Position numbers and translations under genes: made by a program. Of a stretch of 64,000 bases of DNA, positions 7,981 to 16,688 are shown piece by piece. This DNA is from JACVRX01 sp963819885 (lineage in GTDB: Bacteria; Actinomycetota; Actinomycetes; Jiangellales; Jiangellaceae), in the NCBI GenBank assembly GCA_963819885.1, contig CAWFXV010000024.1:248001-312000 (forward strand), written 5' to 3'. Positions within the stretch are counted from its first letter, which is position 1. The number at the start of each line of letters is the position of its first letter. The notes under the pieces were generated by a model. It ran no database searches. It was not told the origin of the DNA and saw only the letters and a list, made by a program, of their open reading frames with translations.

Positions 7981-9015
7981 TCAGCGGGAGCAGGCGGTGA
8001 CCCAGCGGCTGAGAACGTCAGCGGCAGCACCAGTGTCCACGGCGTCGGCGGCACGGTCGGTGGCCAGACGCAGTTCGTCGACGAGAGACTCCCCCACACC
8101 GTCGTAGGCGACCAGCGCCGCCGCGGCGTTGAGCAGGACCGCATCACGCACAGGTCCCTTCTCCCCCTCGAGGAAGCGTCGCGTGACATCCGCATTGTGG
8201 CTCGCGTCACCGCCGCGCAACGAGTCTGCTGGTGCTGTGGGAACGTCAAGGTCTGCCGGGTCGAGCCGCTCCTCGTGAACCTGACCATCGCGGACCAACC
8301 ACACGCGGGACGTCGTCGTCGTGGTCAGTTCGTCCAGGCCGTCGTCGCCGCGGAATACCAGAGCAGACACCCCGCGGCCGGCGAGTACGCCAGCCAGAAT
8401 CCCGGCCATCCGGGCATCAGCTACCCCCACCGCCTGCGCGGACGGTTTCGCCGGGTTGGCAAGCGGCCCCAGGAAGTTGAACGTCGTCGGGATACCGAGC
8501 TCACGGCGCGGGACAGCCGCATGTCGGAGCGCAGGATGAAACACCGGCGCGAAGCAGAAGGTGATCCCGACCTCGGCGACGATCTCCGCTACCCGGACTG
8601 CCGGCAGGTCCAGCCGGATTCCCAGCTCCTCCAACAGGTCCGCCGCGCCGCACGCTGAGGACGCGGCCCGGTTCCCGTGCTTGACCACCCGTGCGCCGGC
8701 ACCTGCCGCGACGAGTGCGGCCATGGTGGAAATGTTCACCGTGTGCGCGCGGTCTCCGCCGGTCCCGACGACATCGACGGCCGGGGCGGGAACGCTGATC
8801 GGCGTTGCGCGCAAGTACATCGCCCGGACCAGACCGTCGACCTCGTCAACGGTCTCGCCCTTCGAGCGCAGCGCCACGACGAACCCGGCAATCTGAGCCG
8901 GTGTGGCTGATCCGTCCATGATTTCGCTCATGGCCCACTCGGTCGCGTCCGCAGGCAGATCGTGCCGATCGAGGAGCGCGGACAGAACGGCTGGCCAGGT
9001 CTGCGACGTGGTCAC
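7981..9015 (-). CDS. trpD: Anthranilate phosphoribosyltransferase
   Basis: A 344-residue enzyme that transfers phosphoribosyl from PRPP to anthranilate, the second step of tryptophan synthesis. Diagnostic motifs are VGTGGD (residues 83-88, PRPP binding), VNISTMAA and KHGNRAASS (112-120, anthranilate pocket). The start is a GTG at 9015 overlapping the TGA of the upstream receiver-like gene (GTGA). The long open extension upstream is that gene's DNA in another frame. No other trp genes are nearby; an isolated trpD beside ctaE is the known actinobacterial arrangement. Confidence 0.96.
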   Translation of the reverse strand: MTTSQTWPAVLSALLDRHDLPADATEWAMSEIMDGSATPAQIAGFVVALRSKGETVDEVDGLVRAMYLRATPISVPAPAVDVVGTGGDRAHTVNISTMAALVAAGAGARVVKHGNRAASSACGAADLLEELGIRLDLPAVRVAEIVAEVGITFCFAPVFHPALRHAAVPRRELGIPTTFNFLGPLANPAKPSAQAVGVADARMAGILAGVLAGRGVSALVFRGDDGLDELTTTTTSRVWLVRDGQVHEERLDPADLDVPTAPADSLRGGDASHNADVTRRFLEGEKGPVRDAVLLNAAAALVAYDGVGESLVDELRLATDRAADAVDTGAAADVLSRWVTACSR

Positions 9016-9431
9016 GATATCGCGGGCAGCGCGCCCATCCGCTCGCGCATGAGCCGCGCCACCGCCGTCGCGACGGCCACGGGGTCGAGCGGGTGTGCCA
9101 CGGCCGCCTCGGCGCGCGACCAGGTCGCGAGCCACGCGTCCTGGGGTCGTCCGATCAGCACCAGAATGGGCGGGCACCTGTAAATCTCGTCTTTGAGCTG
9201 CCGAGCCAGGCCCAGCCCGCCGGTAGGCACCGCCTCGCCGTCCAGCACGACGACATCCGCCAACCTGGCGTCGAGTGCCTTGATCACCGCGGGGGCGGTC
9301 GCGCACTCGAGGAACTCGGCCTTGGGGAGGTCAGCGGCAGGCCGCCGGCCCAAAGCCGCCTTGACTCTCTCCCGGGTGGTGCGGTCGTCGCTGTAGACGA
9401 GAACCGTCATCGTCGGCTCGGACGTGCTCAT
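9012..9431 (-). CDS. Degenerate response-regulator receiver-domain protein coupled to trpD
   Basis: A 139-residue stand-alone CheY-like fold with no output domain. MTVLVYSDD gives the acidic pair (D15, D16) and VVVLDGEAVPTGG the phospho-acceptor position (D64). The switch Thr/Ser position is Gly (VLIGR, G94), and the invariant Lys before Pro is His (VAHPLDP, H113). It therefore probably cannot do normal phosphotransfer signalling. The ATG at 9431 follows GGAGG at eight bases. It overlaps the trpD start by four bases, so the two are co-translated. Role unknown. Confidence 0.82.
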   Translation of the reverse strand: MSTSEPTMTVLVYSDDRTTRERVKAALGRRPAADLPKAEFLECATAPAVIKALDARLADVVVLDGEAVPTGGLGLARQLKDEIYRCPPILVLIGRPQDAWLATWSRAEAAVAHPLDPVAVATAVARLMRERMGALPAIS

Positions 9432-9605
9432 CTGGTGTCCTCCGCGAGGGCCGGCACAGTGTGCGTCAGGCTCTGCGCGGATGGTACCGGTCCCGTCATG
9501 GCAGGGCCCACAGGTAAGCAGTCACCGGATCACCTCGGACCGAGCAACACGCCGCCGAAACTTCAATGCCGGGTCGGGGTGTGCTCGTCGGCGCTGCTCG
9601 ACATA

Positions 9606-10250
9606 ATGGCGACCGTGGCTACGACCGTCGTAACCAGCGCCCCCGTCCCGGCGCCGGAGCGTCCCAACTTGGTCTCGGTCGGCACGATCGTCTGGCTGTC
9701 CAGTGAGTTGATGTTCTTCGCGGCGTTGTTCGCCGTCTATTTCACCCTCCGGTCGGCCGCGCCGGAGCTGTGGGAGGAACAGTCCGGACTGCTCAACATC
9801 CCGTACTCCACCGTGAACACGATCATCCTGGTGCTCTCGTCGGTGACCTGCCAAATGGGGGTGCTGCGGGCCGAGCGCGGCCAGGTCGGGCGCTCCGGCA
9901 GTGCACTCAACGTGCGGTCGTGGGGCCTGCGCGAGTGGTTCGTTCTGACCTTCGTCATGGGCGCGGTCTTCATCGCCGGCCAGGTGTACGAGTACGCCAA
10001 CCTGGTCCAACAGGAGGGGCTGACGCTGTCCAGCGACCCCTACGGCTCGATCTTCTACCTGGCCACCGGATTCCACGGTCTGCACGTCACCGGCGGTCTC
10101 ATCGCCTTCCTGCTGGTGCTGGGCCGGACGTTCGTAGCCCGCCGCTTCACCCATGAACAGGCCACCAGTGCGATCGTCGTCTCCTACTACTGGCACTTCG
10201 TCGACGTCGTCTGGATCGCGCTCTTCCTGACCATCTACGTGATCAAGTGA
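9606..10250 (+). CDS. ctaE: Cytochrome c oxidase subunit III
   Basis: A 214-residue five-helix membrane protein of the aa3 oxidase. It shows SSELMFFAALFAVYF (first helix), FHGLHVTGGLIAF and SYYWHFVDVVWIALF (last helix), all standard for actinobacterial CtaE. The start is the ATG at 9606; the frame is open far upstream, but the conserved N-terminus begins here. It precedes qcrC by 11 bases and is probably transcribed with qcrCAB, as in mycobacteria where bc1 and aa3 form a supercomplex. Confidence 0.96.
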   Translation: MATVATTVVTSAPVPAPERPNLVSVGTIVWLSSELMFFAALFAVYFTLRSAAPELWEEQSGLLNIPYSTVNTIILVLSSVTCQMGVLRAERGQVGRSGSALNVRSWGLREWFVLTFVMGAVFIAGQVYEYANLVQQEGLTLSSDPYGSIFYLATGFHGLHVTGGLIAFLLVLGRTFVARRFTHEQATSAIVVSYYWHFVDVVWIALFLTIYVIK

Positions 10251-10261
10251 CGAGGAGCGAC

Positions 10262-11065
10262 GTGTCCGCGATCTCCGCCCGCCGCCGGCACCCCCTCGCC
10301 CCCGTCGTGGTCCTACTGCTCGCGCTGTTCGTGCTGGGCGCCATCTACGCCGCGTTCGCGCCCGAGAGCAGGGCCCAGGTCCAGACCTCGACCTCGGCCG
10401 AAGTCGAAGAGGGCAAGAAACTGTTCGCAATCGGTTGCTCCTCCTGCCACGGCCTGGGCGGAGAAGGTCAGGTTCGCGACGACGGCACCGTGATCGGCCC
10501 GTCGTTGATCGGCGTCGGTGCCGCTGCGGTCGACTTCCAGGTGAGCACCGGTCGGATGCCGATGGCCGCTCCTGGTGCCCAGGCTCCGGTGAAGGAAGTC
10601 GCCTACACCGAGGAGGAGATTGCCCAACTCGCCGCGTACGTCGCTTCGCTGGCTCCCGGGCCGGAGATTCCCGACGAAGAGGTCCTCGACATCTCCGCTG
10701 GCGACGTCGGCCGCGGCGGTGAGTTGTTCCGGATCAACTGTTCGGCCTGCCACAACACGACCGGTCAAGGCGGGGCGCTGTCATACGGTAAGTACGCGCC
10801 GAGCATCACCGGCCTGGAGCCCAAGATCATCTACGAAGCCATGATCACCGGTCCACAGTCCATGCCGGTGTTCAACGACGACACGCTCTCCCCGGAGGAG
10901 AAGCGGGACATCATGGCGTTCCTGGACTCGGTGGGCGAGGAGGAGAACCCCGGCGGTTTGGGTATAGGGCGCGGCGGGCCGGTGCCCGAGGGACTGTGGG
11001 GGTGGCTCGTCGGCATCGGCGGACTCATCGGTGCGGCTGTCTGGATCGGGACCAAGGCATCATGA
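10262..11065 (+). CDS. qcrC: Diheme cytochrome c subunit of the cytochrome bc1 complex
   Basis: A 267-residue membrane-anchored cytochrome with one N-terminal anchor (about 13-33), two c-type heme sites (CSSCH at 59-63, CSACH at 160-164) and a C-terminal helix (about 243-262). Two fused cytochrome c domains replace a soluble cytochrome c in actinobacteria, passing electrons from the Rieske centre to CtaC. I chose the GTG at 10262, which has GAGGAG six bases upstream; the GTG at 10247 overlaps the ctaE stop but puts that site inside the coding sequence. The 3' end lies in the 14-bp triplication at 11053-11094. Confidence 0.96.
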   Translation: MSAISARRRHPLAPVVVLLLALFVLGAIYAAFAPESRAQVQTSTSAEVEEGKKLFAIGCSSCHGLGGEGQVRDDGTVIGPSLIGVGAAAVDFQVSTGRMPMAAPGAQAPVKEVAYTEEEIAQLAAYVASLAPGPEIPDEEVLDISAGDVGRGGELFRINCSACHNTTGQGGALSYGKYAPSITGLEPKIIYEAMITGPQSMPVFNDDTLSPEEKRDIMAFLDSVGEEENPGGLGIGRGGPVPEGLWGWLVGIGGLIGAAVWIGTKAS

Positions 11066-11094
11066 GCAAGGCATCATGAGCAAGGCATCATGAG
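11053..11094 (+). repeat. 14-bp tandem triplication at the qcrC/qcrA junction
   Basis: CAAGGCATCATGAG occurs three times without change. Each unit carries AAGG, an ATG and an overlapping TGA. The first TGA ends qcrC. The first two ATGs each open a five-codon frame reading MSKAS whose stop overlaps the next ATG; the third ATG (11090) is a possible qcrA start. The result is three ATGA couplings in series. Confidence 0.97.
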
Positions 11095-12220
11095 CACCGA
11101 GGAAAGGGCACAGATGTCCGAGCACACGGGGCAGCATGTTCCCGGCGGTGAGCGTGGCGGTGCCGACGTCGAGTTTCCCGGCGACGACGTCGAGCGGCCC
11201 GAGCCGACCGGCCACCCCGTTCCGGACACCGTGGCCGAGCCCGTCCCCGACCCCGGCGTCGAACCTCCCATCGAGCGGCTTGCCGACGTCAATCCCAAAC
11301 TCGAACGGCGGGCCGAGCGTCAAGTCGCCGGCATGTTCGGGCTGTCCGCGCTGCTGGTGATCGGCTTCGTCATTGCCTTTGTGTTCGTGCCCATCGAGGG
11401 CACCGACGACGTCGTCTCATCCGTCCGCACCTCGAATCTCGCCCTCGGCTTGACTCTTGGACTCGCACTGTTCCTGATTGGCGCCGGAGCCATCCACTGG
11501 GCCAAGAAGCTGATGCCGGACCAGGAGGTGGTGCACGAGCGGCACGAGTTGCGCAGCACCGACGAGGTCAGGGCCGCAACGCTGGCCGAATTCGAGCAGG
11601 GCGCCGAGGACAGTGGGTTCGGCCGCCGCAAGCTGATCCGCAACTCGCTGATCGGCACGATGCTCCTCCTCCCGCTGCCCGCGGTGGTGCTCCTGCGCGA
11701 CCTCGGCCCGCTGCCCGGCAACAAGAAGAACCAGACGCTGTGGGCGGCCGACGTCCGAGTGATGACCGACGCGCCCGAGCCCAGGCCGCTGCGGCCCTCG
11801 GACCTGGAGATCGGGTCGCTGGTCAACGCGATGCCCGAGACCTTCGAAGACCTACCCGAGGAGGGGCCCGAGCGGCTCAATGCCAGGGCCAAGTCACCGG
11901 TCATCGTGGTCCGGATGCTGCCAGAGGAGATCAACGCGGCCCCGGGCCGGGAGAACTGGAGCGTCGAGGGCATCCTCGCGTACTCCAAGATCTGCACCCA
12001 TGTGGGCTGCCCGATCAACCTCTACGAGCAGACCACGCACAACTTGCTCTGCCCATGCCACCAGTCCATGTTCGACGTCGCCGACAACGGCAAGGTCATC
12101 TTCGGTCCGGCGGCACGAAACCTGCCGCAACTACCCCTCACCGTCGACGACGAGGGATACTTGGTCTCACAGAGCGACTTCACCGAGCCGGTGGGCCCGA
12201 GCTACTGGGAGCGGGGATGA
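11090..12220 (+). CDS. qcrA: Rieske iron-sulfur subunit of the cytochrome bc1 complex
   Basis: A 376-residue Rieske protein. It has an acidic/proline-rich N-terminus, three predicted membrane helices (about 85-105, 120-140, 190-210) as in actinobacterial QcrA, and a C-terminal Rieske domain with CTHVGC (C302, H304, C307) and CPCH (C321-H324). It takes electrons from quinol and passes them to QcrC. The start is uncertain: the ATG at 11090 is reached through the ATGA chain, while the ATG at 11114 has GGAAAGGG at ideal spacing and may be the real initiator. The stop overlaps the qcrB ATG. Confidence 0.95.
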   Translation: MSTEERAQMSEHTGQHVPGGERGGADVEFPGDDVERPEPTGHPVPDTVAEPVPDPGVEPPIERLADVNPKLERRAERQVAGMFGLSALLVIGFVIAFVFVPIEGTDDVVSSVRTSNLALGLTLGLALFLIGAGAIHWAKKLMPDQEVVHERHELRSTDEVRAATLAEFEQGAEDSGFGRRKLIRNSLIGTMLLLPLPAVVLLRDLGPLPGNKKNQTLWAADVRVMTDAPEPRPLRPSDLEIGSLVNAMPETFEDLPEEGPERLNARAKSPVIVVRMLPEEINAAPGRENWSVEGILAYSKICTHVGCPINLYEQTTHNLLCPCHQSMFDVADNGKVIFGPAARNLPQLPLTVDDEGYLVSQSDFTEPVGPSYWERG

Positions 12221-13918
12221 GTGTCGTCGTCGATGGTGCGGGCAAGGTGGTCGACTTCGTCGACCAGCGCATCACCACCAACAACTGGCTCCGGCGCAAC
12301 CTCCGCAAGGTCTTCCCAGACCATTGGACGTTCCTGCTCGGCGAGATCGCGCTGTACAGCTTCATCGTCTTGTTGCTCTCAGGGGTCTTCCTGACCCTGT
12401 GGTTCAAGCCGTCGTCGGCCCATGTCTTCTACGACGGTGCCTACGTTCCGCTCAACGGCGTGAAGATGTCGGAGGCGTTTCGCGTCCACGCTGGACCTGT
12501 CCTTCGAGGTGCGCGGCGGCCTGCTGATGCGCCAGATCCACCACTGGGCGGCGCTGCTGTTCCTGGCCGCGATGTCGGTGCACATGCTGCGCATCTTCTT
12601 CACCGGCGCGTTCCGCAAGCCACGCGAGATCAACTGGGTGATCGGCGTGCTACTCCTGGTGCTCGGTGTCGCGGCGGGCTTCAGCGGCTACTCCCTGCCT
12701 GACGACCTGCTCAGCGGAACCGGCGTGCGGATCATCGAAGGCGGCATGCTCGCCACCCCGGTCGTCGGGACGTACATGTCGTTCTTCCTCTTCGGCGGCG
12801 AGTATCCCGGCGACGACATCATCTCGCGGCTCTACCCGATCCACATCCTGCTCGTGCCGGGGCTCATCCTCGCCCTGGTCACGGTGCATCTGATACTGAT
12901 CTGGTACCAGAAGCACACCCAGTGGGGCGGACCCGGGCGGACCGAGAACAACGTCGTCGGTTTTCCGCTGCTGCCGATCTATGTGGCCAAGGCGGGCGGG
13001 TTCTTCTTCGTCGTCTTCGGCCTGATCGTGCTGATGTCGGCGACCATCCAGATCAACCCGGTCTGGCTCTGGGGGCCGTACGACACCGCACTGGTCAGCG
13101 CCGGCACTCAACCGGACTGGTACGTGGGGTTCCTCGACGGCGCACTGCGGATCATGCCCAACTGGGAAACCAGGCTGTTCGGGTTCACGCTGAGTTGGAA
13201 CGTGCTCATCCCGGCCCTGGTGCTGCCCGGGCTGATACTGACCCCGTTGCTCCTCTACCCCTGGCTCGAGCAGTGGGTCACCGGCGACTGGCGCGAGCAC
13301 CACATCCTGGACCGGCCGCGCAACCAGCCCGTCCGCACCGGGATCGGCGTGGCGTTCATCACTTTCTACGTCCTGCTGTGGATCGCCGGCGGCAACGACT
13401 TCTTCGCGACGATCTTCGAGATACCGGTCAACTGGATCACCTGGTTCATGCGGTTCGCGGTGATCCTGCTGCCGCCGATCATGTTCTGGGTGACGAAGCG
13501 GATGTGCCTGGGGCTGCAACGCCGCGACCGGGACAAGGTCATGCATGGCCGTGAATCTGGAGTGATCATGGTCAGCCCGGACGGGGAGTACTCCGAACTG
13601 CACGCCCCGATTTCCCACGAGGCCGCCTACTCGCTCACCGCGCACCGGCGTCAGGTCCCCGTCCAGCTCGAGCCCGAGACCGACGAGAACGGGATTCCCG
13701 CACCCCGTCGGCGGATCGAGAAGGTGCGATCGCGGATCTCGTCGTTCTACTTCGGCGACGTGGTGCAAAAGCCGACGACGCGCGAACTCGAGCTGGCACA
13801 TCATGACGGGCACGGCGACGGCCATGCCGACGGCCAGGGCGAAGAACACGAGGCGCTCGAAGCGTCCGGCGACCAGCACGCCGGGCAGCCCAGTGAGGTC
13901 ACCGGCCGGGATCACTGA
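12217..13918 (+). CDS. qcrB: Cytochrome b subunit of bc1 complex, interrupted by a one-base frameshift
   Basis: Quinol-oxidising cytochrome b, extended C-terminally as in actinobacteria (about 566 residues after correction). The ATG at 12217 overlaps the qcrA stop. The first part reads normally to NGVKMSEAF, then the frame is lost at the TTT of 12478-12480. Reading on in the next frame gives ASTLDLSFEVRGGLLMRQIHH, the expected continuation, so one extra T explains the break. The rest is intact, with heme-ligand helices, a quinol-site region and a His/Asp-rich tail (HHDGHGDGHADG). Without correction the first frame ends at 12702 and the complex would be dead, so a sequencing indel is likely. 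Confidence 0.93.
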
Positions 13919-13970
13919 CTCCAGGGCCTCGACGCCGGAGTGGTGCGTTCGCGGATCGCCGCCGCCAGCC

Positions 13971-14873
13971 TCAATCGGTTGCTGCGCGTTCCAGCCCGGC
14001 TACGCACTCGGCAACGAGCTTCGGATGCCCCTCGGCATGGCCGTATGCAGCCAGGACTGCGCACAAGTTGAGCGCCAGGATGCGGGCGCGCAGCAGCTGA
14101 TGGGGGTCAAGCGCTCCGTAGACCGCCAGGAAGTCGGCACGTTGCCCGGGCTCGAGAAAGCTCCAGAGGAGGCTGAGGTCGATCGCCGGATCGGAGCGGC
14201 ACAGGTCGACCCAGTCGATGACGCCGCTCAATCGGCCGTTCGCAACAAGCAGTTGGCGGACATGCACGTCGCCGTGGCAGACGGCGAGGCGCCGAGAGGG
14301 GCGGAGCTGCTCGGCCTCGTCGAGCAGTGCCGCGACGGATACGGGCGGTTTCCACAGCCCGAAGTCCTCGGCCTGGGCGATAGCGAGGCGGGTCATCGGC
14401 ACACGTCGGGTCATGTCGGCACGGGCGTTTCCGTCGACTGGGAGCTCGGCGCCTAAGCCAAGGAGCTCCTCGTCGTGAAGGCGGCGAAGAAAACCCGCCA
14501 GCTCGAGAGCCACGGCCAGGCGTGCCGAGTCACTGAGCGGCACCTCCCACGGTTCCACCCCCGGAATGAACCGTGCGCCGAAGAACGGCCACGGAAACTC
14601 TTCGCTCGGCTCACCGACAAAACGCGGTTCCGGTATCGGTACGGGTAGCAGTGGCGCGAGACGAGGCAGCCACACGAGCTCTCGCTCGATCCCAGGGACG
14701 ACGATGGGGCGCCGAGGGAAGCCAACGGCCCACATCTCGTTGACCAGCCACACCGTCCGATCCCAGCCAGTGGCAAGCAGCCGCAGGGAAGATAACTCGA
14801 GCTCTCGGAACTGCCCCAGTAACCGCCGGGCGAGTGCTTTGTCGACCACGATCTCCGCCGCCCAGGGCTGCAT
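13971..14873 (-). CDS. Aminoglycoside phosphotransferase (APH)-fold kinase
   Basis: A 300-residue APH/choline-kinase-fold protein. It has a nucleotide-binding N-lobe (LLATGWDRTVWLV), the catalytic loop LAVCHGDVHVRQLLV with the H-G-D triad, and the metal-binding GVIDWVDLCRSDPAIDL. The ATG at 14873 is the likely start; a TTG 30 bases upstream is less likely. Real drug resistance is rare in this broad family, and metabolite phosphorylation is equally possible. It is convergent with qcrB (52-base gap) and interrupts the oxidase cluster relative to the mycobacterial order. Confidence 0.85.
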   Translation of the reverse strand: MQPWAAEIVVDKALARRLLGQFRELELSSLRLLATGWDRTVWLVNEMWAVGFPRRPIVVPGIERELVWLPRLAPLLPVPIPEPRFVGEPSEEFPWPFFGARFIPGVEPWEVPLSDSARLAVALELAGFLRRLHDEELLGLGAELPVDGNARADMTRRVPMTRLAIAQAEDFGLWKPPVSVAALLDEAEQLRPSRRLAVCHGDVHVRQLLVANGRLSGVIDWVDLCRSDPAIDLSLLWSFLEPGQRADFLAVYGALDPHQLLRARILALNLCAVLAAYGHAEGHPKLVAECVAGLERAATD

Positions 14874-14967
14874 TCTCTCAGTCTGCCGCGCCGGGAGGCA
14901 CAACGTCGGGCCAGTGAAACGACAGATCCACGAGTCGCGCGAGCAGTATTCGCCACGAACTCAGGCC

Positions 14968-15031
14968 TCCGGCTCGCGGACTCGAACCGCCGATCCACTC
15001 CTTACCATGAGACGGGCAATCAGCCGTCGGA
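14968..15031 (-). tRNA. Degenerate tRNA-Thr(GGT)-like remnant
   Basis: Read on the minus strand this holds an anticodon arm GTCTC-ATGGTAA-GGAGT (GGT anticodon) and a T-arm GGCGG-TTCGAGT-CCGCG with four of five pairs. There is no recognisable D-arm, and the acceptor strands pair imperfectly (TCCGACGGCT against AGCCGGA). The piece resembles the 3' half of an actinobacterial tRNA-Thr(GGT). It sits in the 171-bp gap between two divergent genes and is probably not functional. Confidence 0.4.
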
Positions 15032-15044
15032 AGGGGTTTGACCG

Positions 15045-15971
15045 GTGTCGCGACGTGGCTGGGTGCTGTTCATCGCGATGGGCGTCATCTGGGGCATCCC
15101 CTACCTGCTGATCAAGGTCGCCGTCGCGGAGTTCTCTCCTGCCGCTCTGGTGCTGGCCCGCACGGTCCTAGCGGCTGCGCTGCTGGTGCCGATCGCGGCC
15201 ATGTACGGCCATCTGCGCCCGCTCCTACCGTTCTGGCGTCCGCTACTGGTCTACACGGTGATCGAGATCTGCATTCCGTGGCTGCTGCTCAGCTATGCCG
15301 AACTGCGGCTGTCCAGCTCGCTGACCGGCCTGTTGGTCGCCGCCGTGCCGTTGGTTGGCGCAGTCCTGGTGTGGCGTACCGGACACGAGCGGATCGAGGG
15401 ACGGCGGGTGGCCGGCCTGCTCATCGGTTTCGCCGGCGTCGCCGCATTGGTGGGCTTCGACGTCGGCGCAGGCGACCTCTGGTCGGTAGCAGCCATCATG
15501 GTCGTTGCGTTCTGCTACGCGCTGGGTCCGTTGATCTTGTCCCGCCACCTGTCCGGCCTGCCCGGCCTAGGGGTCGTGGCAGCCTCGCTCGCGATCACGG
15601 CGGTGATCTACCTACCGTTCGGCGGGAGCCAATGGCCCAGTGGCCCGGTGTCTGCACAGGCGTGGCTGTCGGTGATTGCCCTGGCGGTCGTGTGTACAGC
15701 GATCGCCTTCGTCGTCTTCTTCCAGTTAATCGCCGAAGTCGGGCCCGCTCGCGCGGTCGTGATCACCTACGTGAACCCTGCCGTCGCCCTGGTGCTGGGG
15801 GCAGTCGTCCTGGACGAAGCCATTACCGTCGCCATCCTGGTCGGCTTCGCCCTCATCCTGGTCGGGTCCGTCCTCGCCACGGCTCGCAACCGCGAGGTTC
15901 CCGCCCCCACCCGGCAGCGCGCACGCGACGTCGACTCGACCTGCCTGTCCAACCCACTTCCGGAACCTTAG
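15045..15971 (+). CDS. EamA/DMT-family permease
   Basis: A 308-residue membrane protein with ten predicted helices in two EamA repeats (about 5-135 and 145-285). WVLFIAMGVIWGIPYLLIK is the typical first helix, and VGPARAVVITYVNPAVALVLG plus GFALILVGSVLA close the second repeat. The GTG at 15045 has AAGGGG eight bases upstream. The family exports or exchanges amino acids, nucleobases and other metabolites; the substrate cannot be told. It lies 10 bases before the lipoprotein gene, so the two may share a transcript. Confidence 0.92.
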   Translation: MSRRGWVLFIAMGVIWGIPYLLIKVAVAEFSPAALVLARTVLAAALLVPIAAMYGHLRPLLPFWRPLLVYTVIEICIPWLLLSYAELRLSSSLTGLLVAAVPLVGAVLVWRTGHERIEGRRVAGLLIGFAGVAALVGFDVGAGDLWSVAAIMVVAFCYALGPLILSRHLSGLPGLGVVAASLAITAVIYLPFGGSQWPSGPVSAQAWLSVIALAVVCTAIAFVVFFQLIAEVGPARAVVITYVNPAVALVLGAVVLDEAITVAILVGFALILVGSVLATARNREVPAPTRQRARDVDSTCLSNPLPEP

Positions 15972-15981
15972 GCTCACGACT

Positions 15982-16677
15982 GTGCCAGCGCGGGTCCGAC
16001 TTGGCTTCGTGGCGGCCGTGCTCACTGTGTCGCTGTTCACCGCCTGCGAGGCCGACCCGTCGAACGAACCGAGCGGCGCGAGCAACCCCGAGCCCACGAC
16101 ACTCGACGAATCCAGCAGCCCGAGCGAACCGGTGCCCACGACGACGCGTGGGAATCAGCGGTGTTCCGACGCCAGCGTTGTGGTCGTCGACGATGACGCC
16201 ACGGTGACGTTTGGACCGATCAACGGAATCACCGCGACGACCATGGCCGGCGGCGAGCCGTTGGTGGTGGTGGGCACCGTCTATGCCCATGACTGCTCGC
16301 CACTGGCCGGCGCCACTGTGACCATGTATCAGACAGATGCCAACGGTGAATATGGACCGGGGCACGGTACCGACAACATGCTGTGCTGCTACCTCGGCGG
16401 CAGTGTCCAGACCGACGCCCGGGGCAACTTCCAGGTCAACACGGTGCGGCCGGCTCACTACCGAGGTGAGGCAAACCCACCGCCGGCGCATATTCACCTC
16501 GAGGTCAGCCATCCGGACGCGCCGATATTGAACTCCGAGATCGTATTCGCCGACGACGAGCTTCTACCGGCGAACGCGCAGCGCCTGGGATTGATCGTGA
16601 CGACACCGACAAGTACCGCAGACGGCTGGCACGCCGTCGCCGAGATCGTCATGGGCGAGTCCGCAGCGGCGGCATGA
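15982..16677 (+). CDS. Lipoprotein with intradiol ring-cleavage dioxygenase-like fold
   Basis: A 231-residue protein with a lipobox (LFTAC, Cys 22) and a Ser/Pro/Thr-rich linker (about 25-60), then a beta-sandwich resembling protocatechuate/catechol 1,2-dioxygenases. GTVYAHDCSPLAGATVTMYQ is the usual first strand pair, GHGTDNMLCCYLGG follows, and HYRGEANPPPAHIHLEV carries the HxH iron ligands; tyrosine ligands may be those in CCYLGG and HYRGE. Most intradiol enzymes are cytosolic; extracellular lipoprotein versions exist but are poorly understood. Substrate unknown. Confidence 0.8.
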   Translation: MPARVRLGFVAAVLTVSLFTACEADPSNEPSGASNPEPTTLDESSSPSEPVPTTTRGNQRCSDASVVVVDDDATVTFGPINGITATTMAGGEPLVVVGTVYAHDCSPLAGATVTMYQTDANGEYGPGHGTDNMLCCYLGGSVQTDARGNFQVNTVRPAHYRGEANPPPAHIHLEVSHPDAPILNSEIVFADDELLPANAQRLGLIVTTPTSTADGWHAVAEIVMGESAAAA

Positions 16678-16688
16678 CCAGGCCGTGG

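Noticed and set aside
12650..13915. 421-codon open frame antisense to qcrB
   Set aside because: Third-position GC in the real gene keeps the opposite strand open; composition is Arg/Asp/Glu/Gly-rich with no fold, and qcrB is certain.
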